Of a stretch of 64,000 nt of DNA, positions 1 through 9,087 are shown piece after piece; within the stretch, counting starts at the first letter, position 1, and the number at the start of each line of letters is the position of its first letter. Made by a program: the position numbers and the translations under genes. The stretch lies in NCBI RefSeq assembly GCF_001011035.1, contig NZ_CP011492.1, positions 1,557,501 to 1,621,500 of the forward strand. Direction: 5' to 3'. The notes under the pieces were generated by a model, which saw nothing but the letters and a program-made list of their open reading frames with translations, did not search any database and was not told where the DNA came from. This DNA is from Streptomyces sp. CNQ-509 (GTDB lineage: Bacteria > Actinomycetota > Actinomycetes > Streptomycetales > Streptomycetaceae).

Positions 1-1
1 C

Positions 2-220
2 AACGAGTACCTGCTGGACGTCGCCAAGAACGTCGACGAGCTGAAGGGCAACAAGCAGTTCCAGAAGAACGTCAACAAGGGCACGTTCGACAAGTGGGCC
101 CTGGAGATGATCGACAGCTTCAACGACGCCGGCATCGAGGGCACGCCGACCATCAAGATCGACGGCAAGAAGGTCGAGAGCAACGCGCTCCCGGCCGAGC
201 TGGACAAGCTCGGCGCGTAG
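2..220 (+). CDS. DsbA/thioredoxin-fold protein, C-terminal end (5' truncated by window)
   Basis: The last 72 codons of a gene that begins before the window, ending at TAG. The readable stretch has the helical part of a DsbA-type insert, then GIEGTPTIKIDGKKV. That motif carries the cis-proline loop (GTPT) and terminal beta-hairpin seen in thioredoxin-fold oxidoreductases of the DsbA/FrnE-like group. The catalytic CxxC, any signal peptide and any membrane anchor would lie upstream and cannot be seen. In actinobacteria such proteins are usually exported or membrane-tethered thiol-disulfide oxidoreductases. The family is reasonably clear; the exact substrate is not. Confidence 0.75.
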   Translation, partial: NEYLLDVAKNVDELKGNKQFQKNVNKGTFDKWALEMIDSFNDAGIEGTPTIKIDGKKVESNALPAELDKLGA

Positions 221-229
221 GACCCCGCG

Positions 230-823
230 TCACGTGGCGGAGCGCACGTCCAGCTCCGCCACGAACGCATCCGCCACCTGCCTGGCGGACTGCGCCGCCT
301 CCGCGTCGTAGTCCGCCAGGCCCGGGTCGGTGAACAGGTGCCCGGCGCCCGGGTAGCGGAAGACCTCCACGTCGGCGCCGGCCCGGCCCATCCGCAGATA
401 CCAGGCCGTCAGCCAGTCGTGCGTCTCGTACGGGTCGGGGTCGGCCACGTGCAGTTGCACCGGCAGCTCGCCGGAGGCGGCCGCGGCCCCGTCGGCGATG
501 TCGGACGTGCCGTGCATCAGCAGAAGTCCCCGCGCGTGCCGGTCCGCGAGCGCCAGGTTCTGCGCGAGCGCGCCGCCGAGCGAGAAGCCCGCGTACAGCA
601 CCCCGCCAGCCGAGTACGGCGCCGCGGCCTTCACGGCCCGCGCCAGCAGCTCGTCGGTGCCGATCTCGTCCCTGACCTCCTGGCCCTCCTCCTCCGTTTC
701 CGGGGTACGCCCGTCGTAGAGGTCGGGCACGACCACCTCGTGCCCGGCGGCGCGCCAGCGCTCCGCGGTTTCGTGCACGGCCGGACGCACTCCGTACATG
801 GAGTGGAAAAGCAGAATCGTCAT
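230..823 (-). CDS. Dienelactone hydrolase family protein (alpha/beta hydrolase)
   Basis: A 197-aa cytoplasmic alpha/beta hydrolase. It opens with the core strand MTILLFHSMYGVRP and has the nucleophile elbow GFSLGG at about residues 99-104. An acidic residue follows near VADPDPYE, and the catalytic histidine sits in GAGHLF. In true dienelactone hydrolase the nucleophile is cysteine; here it is serine, so an esterase-like activity is as likely as lactone cleavage. It is transcribed convergently with the DsbA-like gene (9-bp gap) and divergently from the MscS channel gene, with which it shares a 53-bp promoter gap. The family call is secure; the substrate is unknown. Confidence 0.85.
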   Translation of the reverse strand: MTILLFHSMYGVRPAVHETAERWRAAGHEVVVPDLYDGRTPETEEEGQEVRDEIGTDELLARAVKAAAPYSAGGVLYAGFSLGGALAQNLALADRHARGLLLMHGTSDIADGAAAASGELPVQLHVADPDPYETHDWLTAWYLRMGRAGADVEVFRYPGAGHLFTDPGLADYDAEAAQSARQVADAFVAELDVRSAT

Positions 824-876
824 CCGCCCATCGTGGCAGATACGGTCGGGAAGGTCCGCAGACGAAGGAGGCTCAC

Positions 877-1956
877 GTGTCCACCGAGGATGTGCTCCGG
901 CCCGTCCTGGTCATCGGGGGCGCCGTGGCGGTCACCGCGATCGCCGGGGTCGTGGTCGACCTGCTGCTGCGCCGGGCCGACGCCCGGCATCCCGAGACTC
1001 CGATATGGGGCCTGCTGCGAAGCTGCCGGGCGCCGCTGCAGTTCGCCCTGCTGACGTCGATCCTGCTGGGCACGTACAAGCGCGCGGACCTGGCGCACGG
1101 CGACGACAGCCGCACGATCGTCACCCGCGTGCTGACGCTGCTGCTGATCGCATCCCTGGCGTGGCTGCTGACGAAGGTGCTCGCGGCCGCCGTGGAGCTG
1201 ACGTACCACCGCTACAAGGCCAGGGCCCGCGACTCCGCCCGCCGCCGGCGGGTGCGCACGCAGCTCACGCTCATCCAGCGCGTGGTGGTGTTCGTCATCT
1301 GCACGGTCGCGGTCGCCTCGATGCTGCTGACGTTCCCGCAGATGCGCGCGGTGGGCACCTCGATGCTCGCGTCCGCCGGCGTCATCGGCATCATCGCGGG
1401 CATCGCCGCCCAGTCGACGCTGGGCAACCTCTTCGCGGGGCTGCAGATCGCCTTCGGCGACCTGGTGCGCATCGGCGACACGGTCGTCGTGGAGGAAGAG
1501 TGGGGGACGGTCGAGGAGATCACGCTGACGTTCCTGACGGTGAAGACCTGGGACGAGCGCCGCATCACCATCCCCGTGTCGTACTTCACCAGCCAGCCCT
1601 TCGAGAACTGGTCGCGCGGCGGCCCCGAGCTGACCGGCACGGTCTTCTTCCACCTCGACCACTCCACGCCCGTGCGCGAGCTGCGCGAGCGGCTGCACGA
1701 AGTGCTGCTGGGCTGCGCGCACTGGGACGGGCGCGGCTGGAGCCTGGTGGTCACGGACACCACGCCGACCACGATGCAGGTACGGGCGCTGGCCACCGCG
1801 CGGGACGCCGACGCGCTGTGGGACCTGCGGTGCATGGTGCGCGAGGAACTGATCACCTGGCTGCGGGAGAAGCACCCCTACGCGCTGCCGAAGGTGATGA
1901 CAGCGCAGGCCCCCCTGGACGGCGCCCGGAAGGGCCCGGACGTCGAGGTGCCGTAG
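877..1956 (+). CDS. Mechanosensitive ion channel, MscS family
   Basis: A 359-aa membrane protein with a GTG start preceded by AAGGAGG. Several hydrophobic helices (about residues 7-30, 50-70, 80-110 and 130-155) lead into the MscS pore helix. There the Gly/Ala-rich ASAGVIGIIAGIAAQSTLGN (about 165-185) is the TM3 signature, followed by the beta domain (FGDLVRIGDTVVV, WGTVEEITL). The family gates non-selectively under membrane tension and protects against hypo-osmotic shock. The cytoplasmic C-terminal domain ends in a charged tail, KGPDVEVP. Monocistronic; a decayed antiporter follows. Confidence 0.93.
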   Translation: MSTEDVLRPVLVIGGAVAVTAIAGVVVDLLLRRADARHPETPIWGLLRSCRAPLQFALLTSILLGTYKRADLAHGDDSRTIVTRVLTLLLIASLAWLLTKVLAAAVELTYHRYKARARDSARRRRVRTQLTLIQRVVVFVICTVAVASMLLTFPQMRAVGTSMLASAGVIGIIAGIAAQSTLGNLFAGLQIAFGDLVRIGDTVVVEEEWGTVEEITLTFLTVKTWDERRITIPVSYFTSQPFENWSRGGPELTGTVFFHLDHSTPVRELRERLHEVLLGCAHWDGRGWSLVVTDTTPTTMQVRALATARDADALWDLRCMVREELITWLREKHPYALPKVMTAQAPLDGARKGPDVEVP

Positions 1957-1959
1957 GAC

Positions 1960-2465
1960 ACGGTCGACGCCTTCGCGGCGCGCAGCGTCATTTGGCGCTC
2001 CAACCGCGGCTCGGCCCCGGCGTCGGCGGCCACGTCGAGCCGCCGGACCAGCCAGGGCAGCTCAGGCCCTGGCAGAGCAGGGTGGCCAGGACCACGGCGA
2101 CGACGGCGGCGGCCGCGCCCAGCGAGCGCCCCGTCGAAGTCGCCGGAGGCGACGACGGTGTGCAGCTCGAGCCCGATCAGGCCGAGGACGCCGTCGGGGT
2201 CCGTGGCGTACTCGCCAGCAGCCCCGCGGCGCCGGCCACCGAGAAGCTGCCGGAGACGGTCGCGGCGATCGCCACGTGGGAGAGCACGATCGCGGTGACG
2301 TCGTTGAACAGCCCCTCGCCCTCCAGGATCGACACCAGCCGCCGCGGCAGCCCCAGCAACCCGGCGATGGACGTGGCGGCGATCGGGCCGTGCGGCGCCA
2401 CCAGCGCGCCCAGCACCATTGCGGCGGCCAGCGGCAGCCCGGGGACGACGGCGCGTGAGCTGGTC
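1960..2465 (-). pseudogene. Remnant of a Na+/H+ antiporter (NhaP/CPA1-type)
   Basis: No intact gene fills this interval, but the minus strand reads as a broken cation:proton antiporter. Between about 2460 and 2180 one frame gives transporter helices, including a segment like APHGPIAATSIAGLLGLPRR followed by ILEGEGLFNDVTAIVLS. This matches the CPA1 core in which an ASP-rich helix and an EGESLxND motif line the ion path. The normal Asp of the first motif reads HG here. Downstream, a different frame carries LPWLVRRLDV and ERQMTLRAAKA, typical of the last helix and the start of the cytoplasmic tail. At least one frameshift, a missing N-terminus and a missing tail make this a pseudogene. Confidence 0.7.
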
Positions 2466-2490
2466 CATGGCCGTCGCGCCGCCGCGGCCG

Positions 2491-3432
2491 TCAGGCGCTG
2501 TCCGCGCGTACGGTGTCCAGGGCCTGCCGCAGATCCTCGGGGTAGTCCGACTCGAACTCGACCCACCGGCCGTCCTCGGGGTGCTCGAAGCCGAGCCGTA
2601 CGGCGTGCAGCCACTGCCGGTCCAGCCCGAGCCGCTTGGCGAACACCGGGTCGGCGCCGTAGGTGAGGTCGCCGACGCAGGGGTGGCGGTGGGCGGACAT
2701 GTGCACGCGGATCTGATGGGTGCGGCCGGTCTCCAGCTTGATGTCGAGCAGGCTGGCGGCGCGGAACGCCTCCACGAGGTCGTAGTGCGTGACGCTGGGC
2801 TTGCCGTCGGCGACGACGGCCCACTTGTAGTCGTGCACGGGGTGGCGGCCCACGGGGGCGTCGATGGTACCGCTGAGCGGGTCGGGGTGGCCCTGGACCA
2901 GCGCGTGGTAGCGCTTGTCGACCGTACGCTCCCGGAACTGCTGCTTCAGCAGCGTGTACGCGCGCTCCGACTTGGCCACCGCCATCAGCCCCGAGGTGCC
3001 GACGTCCAGCCGGTGCACCACGCCCTGCCGCTCGGCGGCGCCGGAGGTGGAGATGGCGTACCCCGCGGCGGCCAGGCCGCCGACGACGGTGGGCCCGCTC
3101 CAGCCGGGGCTGGGGTGGGCGGCGACGCCGACGGGCTTGTCCACGACGACCACGTGGCCGTCGTCGTAGACAACGGCCATCCCGGGCACCGGCTCGGCGA
3201 CGATCCGCACCGGCGCCGCCGGCGCCGGCATCTCGACCTCCAGCCAGGCGCCCGCCGTGACCCGGTCCGACTTCCCGGCCTCCCGCCCGTCGACGAGGAC
3301 CTTGCCGGCGCCGGCCAGTTCGGCGGCCTTGGTCCTGGAGAACCCGAACATCCGGGCGAGCGCGGCGTCGAGCCGCTCGCCTTCGAGGCCGTCGGGTACG
3401 GGCAGGGTGCGGATCTCGGGCACGGTACTCAC
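2491..3432 (-). CDS. RluA/RluD family pseudouridine synthase
   Basis: A 313-aa enzyme with an N-terminal S4 RNA-binding domain (about residues 17-75, [21 protein letters not shown]). It is followed by the pseudouridine synthase catalytic domain with the [11 protein letters not shown] motif, whose Asp is the catalytic nucleophile, and [11 protein letters not shown] near the C-terminus. RluD-type enzymes isomerise uridines in 23S rRNA. The gene sits directly downstream of lspA, with only about 60 bp between them, the common actinobacterial and enterobacterial lspA-rluD pairing. The exact rRNA position modified cannot be deduced. Confidence 0.93.
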   Translation of the reverse strand: MSTVPEIRTLPVPDGLEGERLDAALARMFGFSRTKAAELAGAGKVLVDGREAGKSDRVTAGAWLEVEMPAPAAPVRIVAEPVPGMAVVYDDGHVVVVDKPVGVAAHPSPGWSGPTVVGGLAAAGYAISTSGAAERQGVVHRLDVGTSGLMAVAKSERAYTLLKQQFRERTVDKRYHALVQGHPDPLSGTIDAPVGRHPVHDYKWAVVADGKPSVTHYDLVEAFRAASLLDIKLETGRTHQIRVHMSAHRHPCVGDLTYGADPVFAKRLGLDRQWLHAVRLGFEHPEDGRWVEFESDYPEDLRQALDTVRADSA

Positions 3433-3467
3433 CCGGGAAGTATCGCAGGCGCGTACGGCCGTCCCGG

Positions 3468-3513
3468 TCAGCCGCGGTGGATCGTGCCGTTCAGCCGCGG
3501 TGGATGGTGCCGT
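3468..3513. repeat. 23-bp tandem duplication at the 3' end of lspA
   Basis: Two adjacent 23-bp copies, 3468-3490 and 3491-3513, differ at one base (3483 versus 3506). The right copy contains the last seven codons of lspA and its stop; the left copy lies just beyond the stop and repeats the same ending. The pattern fits a slippage duplication of the gene terminus that left the reading frame of lspA unchanged. Confidence 0.9.
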
Positions 3514-4153
3514 CGGGGTCGAGGCCGCGGAAGGAGAGGATCACGATGAGGATGCCACCGCAGACGATCGCGGAGTCGGCGAGGTTGAAGACCGCGAAGT
3601 GCTCGGGGGCGATGAAGTCCACCACGTGGCCCTCGAAGAAGCCCGGGGAGCGGAAGAGCCGGTCGGTGAGGTTGCCGAGCGGGCCGCCGAGCAGCAGGCC
3701 GAGCGCGATGGCCCAGGGCAGGCTGTAGAGCTTGCGCGCCAGCCGGGCGATGACGCCGATGACGATGACGGCGATCAGCGTGAAGATCACGGTCATCGAC
3801 TCGCCGATGCCGAACGCCGCGCCGGCGTTGCGGACGACCTGGAAGCGCAACAGGTCGCCGACGACCTCGACGGAGCGGTTGTCCGGCTCCAGTCGGGCCA
3901 CCACGATCAGCTTCGTGACGAGGTCGAGGGCGTAGACGAGGGCGGCGACGCCGAGGAGCACGCCGATACGGCGCGGCCCGCGGGCCGCCGCCTCCGGCAC
4001 ACCGTCCCCGGCCTCCGCGGCCGTGTCGCCCGCGGTCGCCTTCCCGGCCGGGTCGGCGGTGTCGGCGTCGGCCTTCTCGTCCGCGGCGGATGCTGCCTCG
4101 TCCTCCCCGCGGGGCTCCGTGGCGTCCCCGCTGATCCGCTCCGCCTCTGTCAC
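3491..4153 (-). CDS. lspA: Lipoprotein signal peptidase (signal peptidase II)
   Basis: A 220-aa inner-membrane aspartyl protease that removes signal peptides from prolipoproteins after diacylglyceryl transfer. I start it at a GTG at 4153 because GGAGGG lies seven bases upstream. A hydrophilic Asp/Glu/Ala-rich N-terminal tail (about 60 residues) precedes four transmembrane helices. Catalytic-region motifs are [22 protein letters not shown] (first Asp) and FNLADSAIV (second Asp). The acidic N-terminal tail is longer than in enterobacterial LspA but common in actinomycetes. rluD follows, probably in the same transcript. Confidence 0.95.
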   Translation of the reverse strand: MTEAERISGDATEPRGEDEAASAADEKADADTADPAGKATAGDTAAEAGDGVPEAAARGPRRIGVLLGVAALVYALDLVTKLIVVARLEPDNRSVEVVGDLLRFQVVRNAGAAFGIGESMTVIFTLIAVIVIGVIARLARKLYSLPWAIALGLLLGGPLGNLTDRLFRSPGFFEGHVVDFIAPEHFAVFNLADSAIVCGGILIVILSFRGLDPDGTIHRG

Positions 4154-4268
4154 GTGTGTGCCCTCCGGTGCGCTGACTGGGGTCGAGCGTACGACACACT
4201 CGTACGAGCCGTCGCACCACAGCCCGCAACCGCCGCCGTCCGGCCCCGTCAGCGCCTCCGGCGATCCC

Positions 4269-5177
4269 TCAGCGGCGTTCCTGCCGCTGCTTGCACTCCA
4301 CGCACAGGGTGGCCCGCGGGAACGCCTGCATCCGCGCCTTGCCGATCGGCTTGCCGCAGGACTCGCACCGTCCGTACGTGCCGTCCTCCAGCCGGACGAG
4401 GGCACGCTCGGTCTGCACCAGCCGCTCCCTGGCGCCGGCGGCGAGCGCCATCTCGTGCTCGCGGGAGATGTTCTTCGTCCCCGTGTCGGCCTGGTCGTCC
4501 CCGGCGCCGCCGCCGGAGTCGCGCATCAGCCCGCTGACGGCCTCCTCGGAGGCGCGGATCTCCGAGCGCAGGCTCGCGACCTCGTCCAGCAGGCCCTGGC
4601 GGGCCTCCTCGATCTCCTCGGGAGTCCAGGGGTCCTCCCCCGGACGCACGGCCAGCTCCCCCGGCTCGGCCGGGGCTGCCGTCCCGCCCGCCGCCTCGGC
4701 CACCGAGGTCTCCACCACCTGCGTCTTCTTTGCGACCACCGTCTTGGCTCCCGTCTTCTTCCCCGGAGACGTCCTGGCGGACGTCTTCTTGGCCGCCGCC
4801 TTCTTCGCCGGCTTACGCGCCGGAGCGGCGGCCCGTGCCGCGGTTTTCCTCGCGGGCTCGGTCCCTGCGGCCGGCGCCTTCCTGGCCGCGGCCTTCTTCG
4901 CGCGCGGCGACTTCCCGGCGGGGACGGCCGCGCCGGCCGCCTCCGCGGTCGCCGCCGTCTTCTTCCCCGCCGTCTTCTTCGTAGCCTTCTTCGTGGTCTT
5001 CTTCGCGGCCTTCTTCGTGACCTTCTTCGCGGCCTGTTTCTTCGCCGCCCGCTCCTCCGGGGCCGTGGACCGGCCCGCGGCGGCCTTCCGCACCGGCGCC
5101 TTCTTTGCCGCCTGCTTCGCCGTGGTCTTCTTCGCTGTGGACTTCTTCGCCGCCGGCGCGGTCTTCTTCGCAACCAT
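4269..5177 (-). CDS. TraR/DksA-type zinc-finger protein with Lys/Ala-rich N-terminal half
   Basis: A 302-aa protein in two halves. Residues 1 to about 150 are almost entirely Lys, Ala, Thr and Pro with [14 protein letters not shown] runs, resembling bacterial histone-H1-like tails. From about residue 165 a coiled region ([20 protein letters not shown]) leads to a DksA/TraR zinc finger with CESC and CVEC spaced C-x2-C-x17-C-x2-C. DksA relatives bind the RNA polymerase secondary channel; the basic tail suggests nucleic-acid contact. The start is an ATG at 5177 with AAGGGGT nearby; open frame continues upstream but without a good ribosome-binding site. Divergent from ileS. Confidence 0.85.
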   Translation of the reverse strand: MVAKKTAPAAKKSTAKKTTAKQAAKKAPVRKAAAGRSTAPEERAAKKQAAKKVTKKAAKKTTKKATKKTAGKKTAATAEAAGAAVPAGKSPRAKKAAARKAPAAGTEPARKTAARAAAPARKPAKKAAAKKTSARTSPGKKTGAKTVVAKKTQVVETSVAEAAGGTAAPAEPGELAVRPGEDPWTPEEIEEARQGLLDEVASLRSEIRASEEAVSGLMRDSGGGAGDDQADTGTKNISREHEMALAAGARERLVQTERALVRLEDGTYGRCESCGKPIGKARMQAFPRATLCVECKQRQERR

Positions 5178-5431
5178 GGCCGGGACCCCTTCACATATTG
5201 TGATCTTGTTCGCGAACGGTGCCGGAACGATAAATCGACACTGGGTCCGCGGCAACAGGGCACGCCATGGCTGACCGGTCTCAAAACGTTGTGCCCAGCC
5301 CCGCGCCGGGTAATCCCGGGCTTCCGCTCGCACGTGCGGTTTGCCGGCGCTGGGCCGAACGGCCCAGCGCCCCGCCGCGGAAACCCGGTCGGCGGCGCGT
5401 ACCCGGGGGCCGTACACTGTCGGCAGCGACA

Positions 5432-5690
5432 GGCGTGGATGGGGACGAGTACCTCCGTACGCAGCCGAGGAGCGACCCGGGGACGGTGCGAGCCCGGGCG
5501 GTGTGCGCGGAGCGAAGATCACCCCGGAGCCGCCGGAGGAAAGCCCCCGGGCGAGTAGAACCGGCAGCCGCTGCCCCAATGAGGGGGCGGTGGGCGCGCC
5601 CCGCGCGCTCCGCCGCCAAGGAGGGTGGTACCGCGGGAGCCCCGGCTCTCGTCCCTCCGGTTCGGCCGTCAGCACGCCAGCCGGAGGAAG
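5432..5690 (+). promoter_or_regulatory. T-box leader of ileS (isoleucine, translational type)
   Basis: The 260-bp leader begins with the actinobacterial T-box opening GGATGGGGACGAGTACC (5437-5453). It continues to a candidate Ile specifier AUC at 5518-5520 and ends in the near-invariant T-box AGGGTGGTACCGCGG at 5622-5636. TGGT within that box (5626-5629) would pair with the ACCA end of uncharged tRNA-Ile, whose discriminator base is A. Downstream, CCTCCGG (5654-5660) is perfectly complementary to CCGGAGG (5681-5687), which contains the ileS Shine-Dalgarno. This supports control of translation initiation rather than termination. A -10-like TACACT sits at 5413-5418. Confidence 0.92.
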
Positions 5691-5698
5691 AGTCCCCG

Positions 5699-8600
5699 AT
5701 GACCACGCCCCTGTACCGCCCGGTACCCGCCCAGGTCGACCTGCCCGCCCTCGAGCACGCCGTGCTCGACTTCTGGCGCGAGCAAAAGGTCTTCGCCCGC
5801 TCCCTGGAGCAGTCGGAGGGCCGGCCCGAGTGGGTCTTCTACGAGGGTCCGCCCACCGCCAACGGCATGCCGGGTGCGCACCACATCGAGGCCCGCGTCT
5901 TCAAGGACGTCTTCCCCCGCTTCCGCACGATGCGCGGCTACCACGTGGCGCGCAAGGCCGGCTGGGACTGCCACGGGCTGCCGGTGGAGCTGGCCGTGGA
6001 GAAGGAGCTGGGCTTCAACGGCAAGCAGGACATCGAGGCGTTCGGCATCGCCGAGTTCAACGACAAGTGCCGCGCCTCGGTCCAGCGGCACACGGACGCC
6101 TTCGCCGAGCTGACCGAGCGGATGGGCTACTGGGTCGACCTGGACGACGCGTACTGGACGATGAACTCCGAGTACGTGGAGTCCGTCTGGTGGTCGCTGA
6201 AGCAGATCTTCGACAAGGGCCTGCTCGTCCAGGACTACCGGGTCTCCCCCTGGTGCCCGCGCTGCGGCACCGGCCTGTCCGACCACGAGCTGGCGCAGGG
6301 GTACGAGACCGTCGTCGACCCCTCGGTCTACGTCCGCTTCCCCCTCACCTCCGGCCCGCTGGCCGGCGAGGCGTCCCTGGTCATCTGGACCACCACGCCG
6401 TTCTCGCTCACCGCCAACTTCGCGGTCGCGGCCCACCCGGAGGTCACCTACGTCGTCGCCACCGACGGCAAGGAGAAGGTGGTCGTCGCCGAGCAGTTGA
6501 CCGGCAAAGCGCTGGGCGAGGGCTGGGAGACGACCGGAGAGTCGTTCACCGGCGCCGAGATGGAGCGCTGGACGTACCGGCCGCCCTTCGGCCTGGTGGA
6601 CCTCCGGGACGCGCACTACGTGGTCAACGCCGACTACGTCACCACCGAGGACGGCACCGGCCTGGTCCACCAGGCCCCGTTCGGCGAGGACGACTTCAAG
6701 GTCTCCCGGCAGTACGGCATCGAGGTCGAGGTCCCGGTACGCGCCGACGGCACCTTCGGCGAGGACCTGCCGCTCGTCGGCGGCCAGTTCTTCAAGAAGG
6801 CCGACGAGACACTGGTCGCCGACCTCGACGCCCGCGGCCTGCTCTTCCGCCACGAGCCGTACGAGCACAGCTACCCGCACTGCTGGCGCTGCCACACGCC
6901 GCTGATCTACTACCCGCAGCCCTCCTGGTACATCCGCACCACCCGCGTCAAGGACGCCCTGCAGCGCGAGAACGAGCGGACCGCCTGGCACCCGGACTCC
7001 GTCAAGCACGGCCGCTACGGCGACTGGCTCGACAACAACGTCGACTGGGCCCTCTCCCGCAACCGCTACTGGGGCACCCCGCTGCCCATCTGGCGCTGCG
7101 CCGGGGACCACCTCACCTGCGTCGGCTCCCTGGCCGAGCTCACCGAGCTGACCGGCACCGACCAGTCGTCCCTCGACCCCCACCGCCCGTACATCGACGA
7201 GGTCTCCTTCCCCTGCCCCGCCGACGGCTGCACGCTGCGCGCGGAGCGGGTGCCCGAGGTCATCGACGCCTGGTACGACTCGGGCTCGATGCCCTTCGCG
7301 CAGTGGGGCTACCCGTACAAGAACAAGGACGTCTTCGAGACCCGCTACCCCGCGCAGTTCATCTGCGAGGCCATCGACCAGACCCGCGGCTGGTTCTACA
7401 CGCTGATGGCCGTCGGCACCCTCGTCTTCGACAAGTCCTCGTACGAGAACGTGGTCTGCCTCGGCCACATCCTCGCCGAGGACGGCCGCAAGATGTCCAA
7501 GCACCTGGGCAACATCCTGGAGCCCATCCCGCTCATGGAGCGGCACGGCGCGGACGCGGTGCGGTGGTTCATGGCCGCCGGCGGCTCCCCGTGGGCCTCC
7601 CGGCGGGTCGGTCACGGGACGATCCAGGAGGTCGTGCGCAAGACCCTGCTGACGTACTGGAACACGGTGTCCTTCCAGGCGCTCTACGCCCGCACCGCCG
7701 GCTGGGCGCCCTCGGCCGCCGATCCGGCGCCCGCGGACCGGCCGCTGCTGGACCGCTGGCTGCTCGGCGAGCTGGACGCGCTGACGACCCGGGTGACCGA
7801 CGCCCTCGACGGCTACGACACCCAGCGCGCCGGCAAGCTGCTGTCCGCCTTCGTCGACGACCTGTCCAACTGGTACGTGCGCCGCTCCCGGCGGCGCTTC
7901 TGGCAGGGCGACCCGGCGGCGCTCCGCACGCTCCACGACGTACTGGAGACCGTGACCCGGCTGCTGGCCCCGGTGGTGCCGTTCATCACCGAGCGGGTCT
8001 GGCAGGACCTGGTGGTGCCCGTCGTGCCGGACGCCCCCGCCTCGGTGCACCTGGCGACGTGGCCGGAGCCGGCCGGCTCCGGCGCCACGGCGTACGACCC
8101 GGAGCTGTCGCGGCAGATGCAGCTCGTCCGGCGCCTGGTGGAGCTGGGCCGGGCCTCCCGGGCGGAGTCCGGGGTGAAGACCCGCCAGCCGCTGTCGCGG
8201 GCGCTGGTGGCCGCCGCGGGCTTCGCGGCGCTGCCGGAGGAGCTGCGCGCGCAGATCACCGAGGAGCTGAACGTCACCGCGCTCGCGACGCTCTCCGACG
8301 CCACCGGCGGCGCGGCCGGCGGCTCGCTGGTGGACACCACCGCGAAGGCCAACTTCCGGGCGCTCGGCAAGCGGTTCGGCAAGCGGGTGCAGGAGGTGGC
8401 CAAGGCCGTCGCGGCGGCGGACGCGGCGGCGCTGTCGGCCGCGCTGCGCGACGGCGGCAGCGCGACGGTGGAGGTCGACGGCGAGACGGTGGCCCTCTCC
8501 GCGGAGGAGGTCATCATCACGGAGACCCCGCGGGAGGGCTGGTCGGTGGCCTCCGACTCGGGTGCCACGGTGGCGCTCGACCTGGAGATCACCCCCGAGC

Positions 8601-8869
8601 TACGCCGTGCGGGCCTGGCCCGCGACGTGATCCGGCTTATCCAGGAGGCGCGGAAGAACTCCGGCCTGGACGTCGCGGACCGGATCCGGCTGCGCTGGTC
8701 GACGACCGACCCCGAGGTCCGCCAGGCGCTCACGGACCACGCCGGGCTGATCGCGGAGGAGGTCCTGGCGACGGACTTCGCGGCGGGCGAGGCGGCGGAA
8801 GCCGAGGGCTACGGCGAGCCGTTCACCGACGAGCCGCTCTCCCTGACCTTCCGGCTCGTACGGGCCTGA
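5699..8869 (+). CDS. ileS: Isoleucine-tRNA ligase
   Basis: A 1056-aa class I aminoacyl-tRNA synthetase charging tRNA-Ile. Start: ATG at 5699 with GGAGGAAG ten bases upstream, inside the T-box-regulated leader. The HIGH-type signature reads GAHHIEAR after PPTANGMP, and the KMSKS loop is DGRKMSKHLGN. An editing (CP1) insert contains WTTTPFSLTANFA, and Cys pairs CPRC and CWRCHTPL mark zinc-binding sites. Anticodon-binding helices follow (about residue 660 on). The protein ends shortly before a strong bidirectional terminator. The HHIE form of HIGH and the ~1050-residue length fit the actinobacterial/eukaryote-like IleS type. Confidence 0.98.
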   Translation: MTTPLYRPVPAQVDLPALEHAVLDFWREQKVFARSLEQSEGRPEWVFYEGPPTANGMPGAHHIEARVFKDVFPRFRTMRGYHVARKAGWDCHGLPVELAVEKELGFNGKQDIEAFGIAEFNDKCRASVQRHTDAFAELTERMGYWVDLDDAYWTMNSEYVESVWWSLKQIFDKGLLVQDYRVSPWCPRCGTGLSDHELAQGYETVVDPSVYVRFPLTSGPLAGEASLVIWTTTPFSLTANFAVAAHPEVTYVVATDGKEKVVVAEQLTGKALGEGWETTGESFTGAEMERWTYRPPFGLVDLRDAHYVVNADYVTTEDGTGLVHQAPFGEDDFKVSRQYGIEVEVPVRADGTFGEDLPLVGGQFFKKADETLVADLDARGLLFRHEPYEHSYPHCWRCHTPLIYYPQPSWYIRTTRVKDALQRENERTAWHPDSVKHGRYGDWLDNNVDWALSRNRYWGTPLPIWRCAGDHLTCVGSLAELTELTGTDQSSLDPHRPYIDEVSFPCPADGCTLRAERVPEVIDAWYDSGSMPFAQWGYPYKNKDVFETRYPAQFICEAIDQTRGWFYTLMAVGTLVFDKSSYENVVCLGHILAEDGRKMSKHLGNILEPIPLMERHGADAVRWFMAAGGSPWASRRVGHGTIQEVVRKTLLTYWNTVSFQALYARTAGWAPSAADPAPADRPLLDRWLLGELDALTTRVTDALDGYDTQRAGKLLSAFVDDLSNWYVRRSRRRFWQGDPAALRTLHDVLETVTRLLAPVVPFITERVWQDLVVPVVPDAPASVHLATWPEPAGSGATAYDPELSRQMQLVRRLVELGRASRAESGVKTRQPLSRALVAAAGFAALPEELRAQITEELNVTALATLSDATGGAAGGSLVDTTAKANFRALGKRFGKRVQEVAKAVAAADAAALSAALRDGGSATVEVDGETVALSAEEVIITETPREGWSVASDSGATVALDLEITPELRRAGLARDVIRLIQEARKNSGLDVADRIRLRWSTTDPEVRQALTDHAGLIAEEVLATDFAAGEAAEAEGYGEPFTDEPLSLTFRLVRA

Positions 8870-9010
8870 CCCCGGAGCGCAGCGGCGGCGCCCCGTTCCC
8901 GTGCACCCGCGGGGGCGGGGCGCCGTCCGCGTCAGCGGTCCGGTCCCGCCTTGGCGCCGTACCGGATCCGCTCCCCCGCCCCCGGGGCGTCCGGCCCCGT
9001 ATACGGGCAC

Positions 9011-9060
9011 GCAAAGGGCCGGGCCCCGCGGCGAGCGATCCGCGGGACCCGGCCCTTTGC
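9011..9060. terminator. Bidirectional hairpin terminator between ileS and divIVA
   Basis: A 21-bp stem (9011-9031 with 9040-9060) has one mismatch and an 8-base loop, between the convergent ends of ileS and divIVA. The stem flanks begin GCAAAGGGCC and end GGCCCTTTGC. It is the strongest hairpin in this gap and serves both transcripts. Confidence 0.85.
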
Positions 9061-9087
9061 GATATGCCGACGGCCGTCAGGCCGTGC

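Noticed and set aside
5178..5431. Possible small gene upstream of the T-box
   Set aside because: The frames here are extensions of the TraR or ileS reading frames with no start signal. The interval is best explained as two divergent promoters.
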